Shown here piece by piece: positions 31,440 to 37,545 of a stretch of 37,545 nt of DNA. Every line of letters starts with the position of its first letter. The stretch's first letter is position 1. Made by a program: the position numbers and the translations under genes. Where the stretch lies: the NCBI GenBank assembly GCA_017483765.1, contig JAFUVE010000039.1:1-37545 (forward strand). The letters run 5' to 3'. The notes below the pieces were generated by a model, which had not been told where the DNA came from, ran no database searches, and worked only from the letters and a program-made list of their open reading frames with translations. Origin of the DNA: Bacteroidaceae bacterium. GTDB lineage: Bacteria > Bacteroidota > Bacteroidia > Bacteroidales > Bacteroidaceae.

Positions 31440-32026
31440 CCTCTTCTTTTCAAAATGACAATTTCAGCGTTTGAACCGTCCTTTTCATACTTACTGACAA
31501 GAATGTAATGCTCATCACAGCAGACACCATAGCAACAGCCATCTTCCCTCACAATCTGTGTGCCCCAATATGTGGCATTGTCGTCGAGGAGTTTGACTGT
31601 GTTTCCGTTGAGATGATACTCTAAATTGATGAGTGAGCCTTTCAACACGAAAAGGTTGTTAATTTTGGGCAAATCATTGATGCCGATGGTATTTACCTCA
31701 TCGATGAATTGTTGCTTGATAGGCGATTTTGTCTGAGGCTGTTCCTCAAGGGGCATTTTCCAGCGTTTCAGAAGAGGATAATACTGAAGGAGGGTCTTTT
31801 TGTATTCATCCCGGCTAAGGCTCTGGCCTGTGTTTTTGTTATACTCATCCACAAACTGGGCACAGAACTCTGCCATCTCCTCCATCGTGAAGCCACCGGT
31901 GAATGCTCCGTCTTTATAACAGTAAATGCAGTATTCCTCATTTTTTGAGCCGTCGGCATTAGTGCCGAGCACATCTTCTGTGAGCGGCATTCCGCAACTT
32001 TGACAAAATTTCATTTCCTTTTCCAT
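31436..32026 (-). CDS. Zinc-ribbon (Zn_ribbon_2-type) protein, 196 aa
   Basis: The N-terminus FCQSCGMPL (C8, C11) with EYCIYCYKDG (C33, C36) forms a four-cysteine zinc ribbon, followed by FTMEEMAEFCAQFVDE, the usual continuation of this family. The C-terminal half (about 110-196) is a beta-rich region of unknown role (LEYHLNGNTVKLLDDN). The frame is open to 32140, but ATG 32026 gives the family-type start. It overlaps the CAT-like gene by 4 bases and probably forms a two-gene operon with it. No matching -7 box was found upstream. Often seen beside regulators or acetyltransferases; function unknown. Confidence 0.82.
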   Translation of the reverse strand: MEKEMKFCQSCGMPLTEDVLGTNADGSKNEEYCIYCYKDGAFTGGFTMEEMAEFCAQFVDEYNKNTGQSLSRDEYKKTLLQYYPLLKRWKMPLEEQPQTKSPIKQQFIDEVNTIGINDLPKINNLFVLKGSLINLEYHLNGNTVKLLDDNATYWGTQIVREDGCCYGVCCDEHYILVSKYEKDGSNAEIVILKRRG

Positions 32027-32370
32027 GACTGTTTGTTTACGATAACGACATCCGCAGGTGGATGCTCTTTGTTTAGTAATGTATATGAAATAGTTACATA
32101 TATCAATGATTTTTAGTGGGTTAAGTGTGTAGGCAATCAAGGGCTTAATCTTGTTATGTGCAACTTGTACACAAAGTACGTCATTTTTGGGGAGATAAAC
32201 AAGAATTTTTCCAATGATTTGGTTATAGAAGCGGAAAATGTTTGTCGACTTTATTTGTACGGTACCCTTTCTGGCAGATAAAGGATGTCCGCAAAATGAA
32301 TACGAACAGAATGAGTATGTGTGCTGCTGGCTATGCTATAAATTTTTTTGTGTTTTTTCGTTTCATTATT
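32027..32370. other. A/T-rich gap, no gene seen
   Basis: This divergent gap between the zinc-ribbon gene and the surface-protein promoter contains only short, A/T-biased open frames (for example 32238-32477, rich in Cys/Phe) without recognisable features. I find no -7 box for the minus-strand operon. Confidence 0.4.
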
Positions 32371-32401
32371 TTTGTTCTAAAAGATATTTTATGTACTTTT
32401 G
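32371..32401 (+). promoter_or_regulatory. Promoter of the BspA-like gene
   Basis: TTTG (32371-32374), a 19-base spacer and TACTTTTG (32394-32401) match the Bacteroidetes -33/-7 pattern in full. The transcript would have a leader of about 180 bases that includes the relic at 32453-32527. Confidence 0.8.
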
Positions 32402-32452
32402 CATTATAATAGCATCTAAATCAATCTTTGGCAATGCTTTACTGTTGCCAAA

Positions 32453-32527
32453 TGGGATACCAACACGCTGGAGATGAATGGCGTGAATGTCAGCACAGAT
32501 GGAGTAGCTCTGCTTACTTCTGTGTGA
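32453..32527 (+). pseudogene. Relic of a BspA-family accessory segment
   Basis: Bases 32453-32527 read WDTNTLEMNGVNVSTDG and on to a TGA stop, and match the segment WDTNTLEMENVSINGGDD encoded near 34267-34320 of the downstream gene; the first 17 bases (TGGGATACCAACACGCT) are identical. No start or further domain accompanies it. It lies in the leader of the downstream gene, so it is either the end of a deleted paralogue or a duplicated fragment. Confidence 0.65.
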
Positions 32528-32588
32528 ATTTTTGACAATCCGAGATAGAAATAAACTGAGTAGAAACATACAAAACTGGATAATCATT

Positions 32589-34985
32589 ATGAAAAATTAT
32601 TTTATCCAAAGGCTTAAGTCCTTTTTCGCGATGCTCGTCATCTTGCTTTTCGTGTCAGCCAATGCGACAGCACAGACCAAAGAGCCTGTGGCGTACTACA
32701 ATTCAAGCACGAAAACGCTGACATTCACGATGATGACAGATACCGAATTCAACAACCTGAAATACCCTAAGTGGAAAGGACAACAATTGTATTATAGCGA
32801 CCCAAGTTGGCTTAGTTATAATGAAGAAATTGAGAAAGTGGTGTTCAGTACCAGTTTTGCCGACGCAAGGCCTGAAAGATGTGAAAAATGGTTCTATAAT
32901 TGTAAAAAAATACAAAATATTACCGGATTGGGAAACCTGAACACTTCCAATGTGACAAATATGGATCGCATGTTTCAATATTGTGAGTCGTTGACCAGTC
33001 TTGACCTTTCTAAGTTCAACACTTCTAAAGTGAAACGGATGGGTTGCATGTTTTGGGGATGTAAGTCACTGACTAAACTAGATCTCGGCTCGTTCGACAC
33101 CTCGGAAGTGGAGACTATGGGTAGTATGTTTTATAATTGCACCAACCTGAAAAATGTCAACGTGTCGTCGTTCAACACATCGAATGTGAATTCAATGTTT
33201 CAGATGTTCTATGGATGTTCGTCGCTTGTAAAACTTAATCTGACCAGTTTCACGGTCTCAAGTTCGACGGATTTGGAATACATGTTTTGTAAATGCACCA
33301 ATCTTAAAACCATTATTTGCAACAGGACTTGGGAAAGCCCAGATGACTACTTCATGTTCTCTGGCTGTACGTCGCTTGTCGGTGCCATATCCTACGAATA
33401 TCTGAAGGATAGAAGTACATACGCCAATCCCGACAACGGCTATTTCACAAGGGTCAGGGGCTATCAACTGAGAATATGCGGTAAGGAAGTAACCAATGTG
33501 AACTGCGACGACCTCTCTGTGATAGAAGGGGTGACCATAAGAGCGAGCGACGGATATGCCTACTACGATCCTTATGAACAAAGACTGTATCTCAAGGGGG
33601 TGGTAATCGCCGCTTTGGACAATCCGGCACTTTATGATAACTCTGTCGACGATTTGACAGTCGATGCAGAGAAGGATAATATGGATTATGGGGTTACTTT
33701 CTTCTCTTCCAGTTCAAGCCAGAGCAAATTGTCACCTGTGATGGAACTGCATGGACCTGTTCTTTTATGTGGCACGGGAAAACTTTATGTCAATGGCATA
33801 CCAAGTTCCTCTATTTACACTGGCAATGTGGAATTGGGTAATTATGCGGTTCCCGGCATCACGTCAAACGACCGTCTTACTATAGAGGATTTATGGTTAA
33901 GCGTGCAGGGAAGCTCTGGTATTTGCGGTGTATCGATCCTTTGGCCAGACCAACCTATACGCTATCCGCTTTCCATAAATGGAGATAATACTTATTTGAG
34001 GGTTATGACAAATGGGGGACCATGCATCTACAACTTCGACAGCTACCCTACCAGTCTGGCTGTTCGATACCCGGAGGGGGCGGTCTTCGAAGACAATGCA
34101 CTTCGTCTGAATGGGAAAATTGTCAAGGACCTTGCTGTGATCGCACGTCCGATTGTAGGGACTGGAATTTATGTCGCAGGACAAGAGGTGACAAGCGATA
34201 ACTGCGACGACCTCACCACAGTCAAGGGTGTTGAGGCGAGCGACGGAGGTTATCTGCGCTACGACTGGGATACCAACACGCTTGAGATGGAGAACGTGAG
34301 TATCAACGGTGGAGACGACTACGCATTGAGAAACACCCGTGACGGGTTGACCGTCAAAGTAGGGCACGGTCATGTTTTTGGATACAACACTTTGTCTGTG
34401 TCAGAAGGAAAAACCGCGATGTCCATAGAAGCGGCTACCACCATTAAAGGAAACGGAGGAACATTCACAAATGATCTCGATGGATGTCTTTTGGTTGGAG
34501 GAAATGAAGCCTTTGGTATTTACATTAATAATACAAATTTAACCATAGAGGATGCCACAGTCGTAGTAACGGGCACACTTGGTATATGGGGATATAGCAA
34601 TCATGGTATTACCAGAGGAATCCTCAACCTCAAGGGGTTGGCTGCATTAGCAGTTACGGGAACTTCATCGTGCATGGACCGTTTGCAGCAACTGAATCTC
34701 GGCGACCATATACAGATCGTCAAGCCTGATGGAGCCGTGTTTGATGGTAATGCCATTCGTGAAGGCGTTGGTGGTAGTATTGTGGCAGGCAAGCAGGTGA
34801 TTATTCAATACTTCAATCCTTGCGACGTGAATCTCGATGGCAATGTGGATATCTCAGATATCGTTGCAGTGATTAACACCATTGCGGGTAATGACACCTA
34901 TAAAAAAACTGCTGATGTCAATTTAGACGACAACATAGACATTTCCGACATTGTCGCAATCATCAATGCCATTGCCGGGAAGTGA
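32589..34985 (+). CDS. BspA/DUF285-type surface protein with dockerin-like tail, 798 aa
   Basis: ATG 32589 opens a signal peptide (MKNYFIQRLKSFFAMLVILL, cleavage after ATAQ). About residues 90-265 are DUF285 leucine-rich repeats: five or so units of the type LNTSNVTNMDRMFQYCESL, each roughly 23-25 residues, as in BspA-like adhesins. Two related modules follow, each opening with I-C/V-G/A-G/K-x-E-V-T-x-x-N-C-D-D-L and a Y-D-P/W-x-T-x-x-L segment (about 300-500 and 525-720). The last 55 residues carry two dockerin-like calcium loops, DVNLDGNVDISD and DVNLDDNIDISD. The frame is open 57 bases further upstream, but only the 32589 start gives a proper signal peptide. Probable role: cell-surface binding. 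More A/T-rich than the GH127 gene. Confidence 0.86.
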   Translation: MKNYFIQRLKSFFAMLVILLFVSANATAQTKEPVAYYNSSTKTLTFTMMTDTEFNNLKYPKWKGQQLYYSDPSWLSYNEEIEKVVFSTSFADARPERCEKWFYNCKKIQNITGLGNLNTSNVTNMDRMFQYCESLTSLDLSKFNTSKVKRMGCMFWGCKSLTKLDLGSFDTSEVETMGSMFYNCTNLKNVNVSSFNTSNVNSMFQMFYGCSSLVKLNLTSFTVSSSTDLEYMFCKCTNLKTIICNRTWESPDDYFMFSGCTSLVGAISYEYLKDRSTYANPDNGYFTRVRGYQLRICGKEVTNVNCDDLSVIEGVTIRASDGYAYYDPYEQRLYLKGVVIAALDNPALYDNSVDDLTVDAEKDNMDYGVTFFSSSSSQSKLSPVMELHGPVLLCGTGKLYVNGIPSSSIYTGNVELGNYAVPGITSNDRLTIEDLWLSVQGSSGICGVSILWPDQPIRYPLSINGDNTYLRVMTNGGPCIYNFDSYPTSLAVRYPEGAVFEDNALRLNGKIVKDLAVIARPIVGTGIYVAGQEVTSDNCDDLTTVKGVEASDGGYLRYDWDTNTLEMENVSINGGDDYALRNTRDGLTVKVGHGHVFGYNTLSVSEGKTAMSIEAATTIKGNGGTFTNDLDGCLLVGGNEAFGIYINNTNLTIEDATVVVTGTLGIWGYSNHGITRGILNLKGLAALAVTGTSSCMDRLQQLNLGDHIQIVKPDGAVFDGNAIREGVGGSIVAGKQVIIQYFNPCDVNLDGNVDISDIVAVINTIAGNDTYKKTADVNLDDNIDISDIVAIINAIAGK

Positions 34986-35152
34986 AACAACGTTCCATAA
35001 ATAGCTGAGGAAGGATGTGTCAAAATGATTAGGAGTGCGCTTCGCGCAGAAATATTGGAACATTGGAATGGTGCGAAATTAAGAAACAAAAATCTTTGGA
35101 ATGGTGCAATACAATAAAACTAGCTAATAAAACAACAAGATACTTTCTTTTT
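34986..35152. other. Gap with short repeats, no gene seen
   Basis: A small hairpin TGCGC-TTC-GCGCA (about 35036-35048) and two copies of TTGGAATGGTGC (about 35063 and 35095) are the only structures noted after the surface-protein gene. Confidence 0.4.
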
Positions 35153-35214
35153 AAACGAAACCACCGGAAAACCTTCGCATTCAAAGAAAAGGCTTTCCGG
35201 CGGTTTCGTTTTTT
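35153..35214 (+). terminator. Terminator between convergent genes
   Basis: AAACGAAACC-A-CCGGAAA (35153-35170) pairs with TTTCCGG-C-GGTTTCGTTT (35194-35211) with one mismatch; the inner AAGG/CCTT extends the stem. A T-rich run follows on the plus strand (TTTTTTATTTT). It ends the BspA-like transcript and probably also limits the opposing thioesterase gene. Confidence 0.85.
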
Positions 35215-35225
35215 ATTTTCGTGGG

Positions 35226-35624
35226 CTACAACTCTTCCAGGCTTTTCTTCATCCTGTAGGCCGAAGAATTGAGAATGGCGAGCAGCTTGCCTTCCTCGCT
35301 GGTGATGCGCACCTCGCAATAAGGGATTTTGCGGTGGTCCACCACCTCGCGTGCCTCAGCAAAGACCCAACCCGACTGCACGTTGCTCACGTACGTCATG
35401 TTGGAGGAGATGGCCACCGTCACTTGCCCGTGGCTGTTCACCGCAGCGGCGAAAGCCAGGTCAGCCAACGTGAAGAGCGCACCGCCCTGACAATAGCCGG
35501 TGGCGTTGAGATGCTCAGGCGTGACAAGCATGCGGGCCTTGGCATAGCCCTCAGAGATTTCCACCAGTTCGGCCCCGATCATTGCGGCAAACCGGTCGTT
35601 CACGAAAAATTCTTTTAAATCCAT
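35226..35624 (-). CDS. PaaI-type hotdog thioesterase, 132 aa
   Basis: A single hotdog fold that hydrolyses acyl- or aryl-CoA. The active-site stretch is N40-ATGYCQGGALFTLADLAFA, with N40, the G-G pair and D55 as in PaaI enzymes; the usual HGG is QGG here, which occurs in the family. The length (about 130-140) is typical. Together with the two paaK genes 6 kb away it suggests that stalled aryl-CoA is recycled, but a broader acyl-CoA clean-up role is equally possible. Its upstream gap holds a 9-base-period array of about 110 bases. Confidence 0.87.
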   Translation of the reverse strand: MDLKEFFVNDRFAAMIGAELVEISEGYAKARMLVTPEHLNATGYCQGGALFTLADLAFAAAVNSHGQVTVAISSNMTYVSNVQSGWVFAEAREVVDHRKIPYCEVRITSEEGKLLAILNSSAYRMKKSLEEL

Positions 35625-35642
35625 TGTCGCTTGATTTTAGTT

Positions 35643-35756
35643 GTCGGACAGGTCGGACTTGTCTGACTGGTCCGACTTGTCTGACTGGTCTGACTTGTCC
35701 GACTTGTCCGACTTGTCTGACTCGTCCGACTGGTCTGACTTGTCCGACCTGTCCGA
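35643..35756. repeat. 9-base-period TCyGACTkG array
   Basis: About 12-13 units of nine bases (TCCGACTTG, TCTGACTGG, TCCGACTTG, ...) fill the gap between the symporter stop and the thioesterase start. The unit differs from the TCCGGAnnn type elsewhere but the 9-base step is the same. Confidence 0.92.
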
Positions 35757-35766
35757 TAAAAAATTA

Positions 35767-37317
35767 TCACATCTTCTTGCTGTAGCACTTGAAGATGTTG
35801 TCAACGTATGACTGCCGCATCTTCGGAGTGAAGAGGCTGACGAGAATCACAATCGGGAATCCACCCACCATCGCGATGGCACCGCAGTTAATCGGGTTGG
35901 CAATGGCGTTGTTCGTCAGCATATTGACCACCGTAAGTCCCACACCCCATGCGAAGCAGGCCCAAACGGCGGAGGTAGTCACTTTCTTCCAGTACAGACC
36001 CACGAGGAACGGTGCGAGGAAGGCACCGGCCAGCGCACCCCACGATATACCCATCAACTGAGCGATGAACGTAGGCGGGTTGAGCGCGATCATGAGCGCG
36101 ATGACGATGAAGAAGACGATGAGCACGCGCATGACGATGACCTTGCGCTTCTCCACCTTCTCCGACACCATGTCGTCGATCGTGCCCTCCTCCACCTCAC
36201 CGGGCAGCGACTTCTTGTCGCGGTAGATGAGGTCGAGTGTCATGGTGGAGGCAGATGTCAGCACGAGCGAAGCCAACGTGGACATGGATGCCGACAGCAC
36301 AAGCAGCACCACAAGGGCGATGAGGATGTCAGGCAATCCTGACAACATGGACGGCACGACGGAGTCGAAGTCCGACGGCACCATCACACCGTTTTTCTCC
36401 ACAAACTGCAATGAGCCGGAGAACAGACGGCCGAATCCACCAAGGAAATAGCAACCGCCCGCTACAATGAAGGCGAAGATGGTGGAAATGATGGTTCCGC
36501 GCTTGATGGCCTTCTCGTCGGTGATGGAATAGAATTTGCCCACCATCTGGGGCAGTCCCCATGTGCCGAGCGAAGTCAGCACGACGACACCCAGCAGATT
36601 CCACGGGTCTGGTCCGAAGAGACTGCCGAACTGCCCGTTGACCGCAGGATTGGCATCGCTGGGCACTGCCGCGATTTTCTCCATGGCAGAAGAGAGTCCG
36701 CCTTGCGTGTTGAGCACTGCGGCGATGATAGTGACGATGCCGAAGAGCATGATGATGCCTTGGATGAAGTCGTTGAGCGCAGTGGCCTTATAGCCGCCAA
36801 GAATCACATAGACGGCAGTCAGGAGCGACATGATGATCACACAATATTCATAAGGAATACCGAATCCCATCTCGAAAAGCTTGGATATGCCTTTGTAGAC
36901 ACCGGCCGTGTACGGGATAAGGAAGACGAAGGCGATGATAGACGCCGCGATACGCAGCCCCTGGTTATTGTAGCGTGTGCCGAAGAAGTCGGGCATGGTG
37001 CGCGATTCGATATGCTGAGTCATCAGCTTTGTGCGGCGGCCCAGGATGATCCAGGCCAACAGCGACCCGATGATAGCGTTGCCGATGCCGATCCACGACG
37101 ATGAAAGACCGTATTTCCAGCCAAACTGACCTGCATAGCCCACGAACACGACGGCAGAGAAATAGCTGGTGCCGTAAGCGAAGGCAGTGAGCCAAGGACC
37201 CACAGACCGTCCGCCGAGCACAAATCCGTCAACACTCTTGGCCTGCTTGCGGGAATATATTCCCACATAAACGGTGACTGCCAGGAAAATGACAGTCAAT
37301 AATATCTTGATAAACAT
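35767..37317 (-). CDS. Sodium:solute symporter (SSS family), 516 aa
   Basis: An inner-membrane cotransporter using the Na+ gradient. About 13 hydrophobic helices are seen. GFVLGGRSVGPWLTAFAYGTSYFSAVVFVG (about residues 31-60) is the N-terminal core that begins the LeuT-like fold, with GGYKATALNDFIQGIIM (about 174-190) being the SSS signature. LSASMSTLASLVLTSASTMTLDL (about 342-364) is the conserved helix around the second Na+ site. The substrate cannot be told from the sequence; proline, pantothenate, sialic acid or sugars are all family substrates. A short 7-base-period array lies just upstream of the ATG; no promoter box was found. Confidence 0.9.
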   Translation of the reverse strand: MFIKILLTVIFLAVTVYVGIYSRKQAKSVDGFVLGGRSVGPWLTAFAYGTSYFSAVVFVGYAGQFGWKYGLSSSWIGIGNAIIGSLLAWIILGRRTKLMTQHIESRTMPDFFGTRYNNQGLRIAASIIAFVFLIPYTAGVYKGISKLFEMGFGIPYEYCVIIMSLLTAVYVILGGYKATALNDFIQGIIMLFGIVTIIAAVLNTQGGLSSAMEKIAAVPSDANPAVNGQFGSLFGPDPWNLLGVVVLTSLGTWGLPQMVGKFYSITDEKAIKRGTIISTIFAFIVAGGCYFLGGFGRLFSGSLQFVEKNGVMVPSDFDSVVPSMLSGLPDILIALVVLLVLSASMSTLASLVLTSASTMTLDLIYRDKKSLPGEVEEGTIDDMVSEKVEKRKVIVMRVLIVFFIVIALMIALNPPTFIAQLMGISWGALAGAFLAPFLVGLYWKKVTTSAVWACFAWGVGLTVVNMLTNNAIANPINCGAIAMVGGFPIVILVSLFTPKMRQSYVDNIFKCYSKKM

Positions 37318-37322
37318 ATTAC

Positions 37323-37400
37323 TTAGTTTTCAGTTTTTAGTTTTCTGTTTTCAGTAAGTTACTCAATTTTACAGTTTTCAGTTTTTAGTTTTCAGTCTTC
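37323..37400. repeat. 7-base-period array (GTTTTCA/GTTTTTA type) before the symporter
   Basis: Two blocks of GTTTTCA/GTTTTTA/GTCTTCA units at a 7-base step are separated by a short GTTACTCA segment. Its near end is about 6 bases from the symporter ATG. Same unit family as 19111-19157. Confidence 0.85.
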
Positions 37401-37516
37401 AGTGAGTTACTCCAGAAGGGCTACAATACAGGTACCTTTTAAACTTAAGCATGATAAAAAAGAATTTCTGGAATCCCCTTATTCATCAAAGTATGTATCA
37501 TATCCATAGCAGGGTA

Positions 37517-37545
37517 ACTCTAAACTTCAAATTTCAAATTTCAAA
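37517..37545. repeat. 7-base-period array at the window edge
   Basis: CTCTAAA, CTTCAAA, TTTCAAA, TTTCAAA follow at a 7-base step and run to the end of the window. Bases 37401-37516 contain nothing else recognised. Confidence 0.8.

Noticed and set aside
32238-32477. 79-residue Cys/Phe-rich frame upstream of the BspA-like gene
   Set aside because: It overlaps the strong promoter at 32371-32401 and has A/T-driven composition without any recognisable domain.

Overview
The window looks like a chromosomal segment of a Bacteroidales bacterium, most likely Prevotellaceae (Prevotella/Segatella type). The evidence is: Bacteroidetes-style promoters (a TAnnTTTG -7 box, several with a TTTG/TTG -33 box 19-20 bases upstream) where I can find promoters; start codons preceded by A/T-rich sequence rather than Shine-Dalgarno sites; the gene order rplM-rpsI-rpsB-tsf; a complete Na+-translocating NQR operon; long secreted proteins with Prevotella-like C-terminal tails; and a BspA-type surface protein. 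The species call is an inference. I saw no tRNA, rRNA or CRISPR.

Layout. Bases 1-6200 (minus strand): a very large secreted surface protein (1866 codons) and, downstream, a 65-residue peptide of the 'KKxYIKP' kind closed by a strong terminator. Bases 6.6-8.1 kb: a REP-associated tyrosine transposase (RAYT) with an extra C-terminal Rossmann/SLOG-like domain, bracketed by three copies of its probable REP hairpin. Bases 8.2-11.7 kb (minus): ribosomal operon rplM-rpsI-rpsB-tsf. Bases 11.8-12.3 kb: secreted double-SH3b protein. Bases 12.5-18.5 kb (minus): nqrABCDEF. Bases 18.6-19.2 kb: a 33-base tandem repeat and a broken YqeG-like HAD phosphatase. Bases 19.2-19.9 kb: DUF805 membrane protein. Bases 20.1-23.3 kb (plus): secreted GH127 glycosidase with a dockerin-like tail. 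Bases 23.4-30.7 kb (plus): an aryl-acid cluster, iorA-iorB-aminotransferase-paaK-paaK-ACT. Bases 30.8-32.0 kb (minus): zinc-ribbon protein and chloramphenicol-acetyltransferase-like protein with overlapping stop/start. Bases 32.4-35.0 kb (plus): BspA/DUF285 surface protein, also with a dockerin-like tail. Bases 35.2-37.3 kb (minus): PaaI-type thioesterase and a sodium:solute symporter.

How genes fit together. PaaK forms aryl-CoA, IorAB interconverts aryl-CoA and arylpyruvate, the aminotransferase interconverts arylpyruvate and amino acid, and the ACT protein probably senses the amino acid; a PaaI-like thioesterase is encoded nearby. In rumen and gut Prevotella/Bacteroides this chemistry is known to run in the reductive direction, building Phe/Tyr/Trp from arylacetates. 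NQR exports Na+, which the symporter at 35.8-37.3 kb could spend.

The most unusual signal is in the gaps. They hold two classes of imperfect periodic array: A/T-rich arrays with a strict 7-base period (more than ten loci, often ending within about 20 bases of a start codon) and G/C-rich arrays with a 9-base period (TCCGGAnnn or TCyGACTkG; four clear loci). The unit sequence differs between loci but the period does not. A 50/51-base repeat with a GTCCGCATGGCTCTTT core is built on the 7-base type. I do not know a described function for these arrays.
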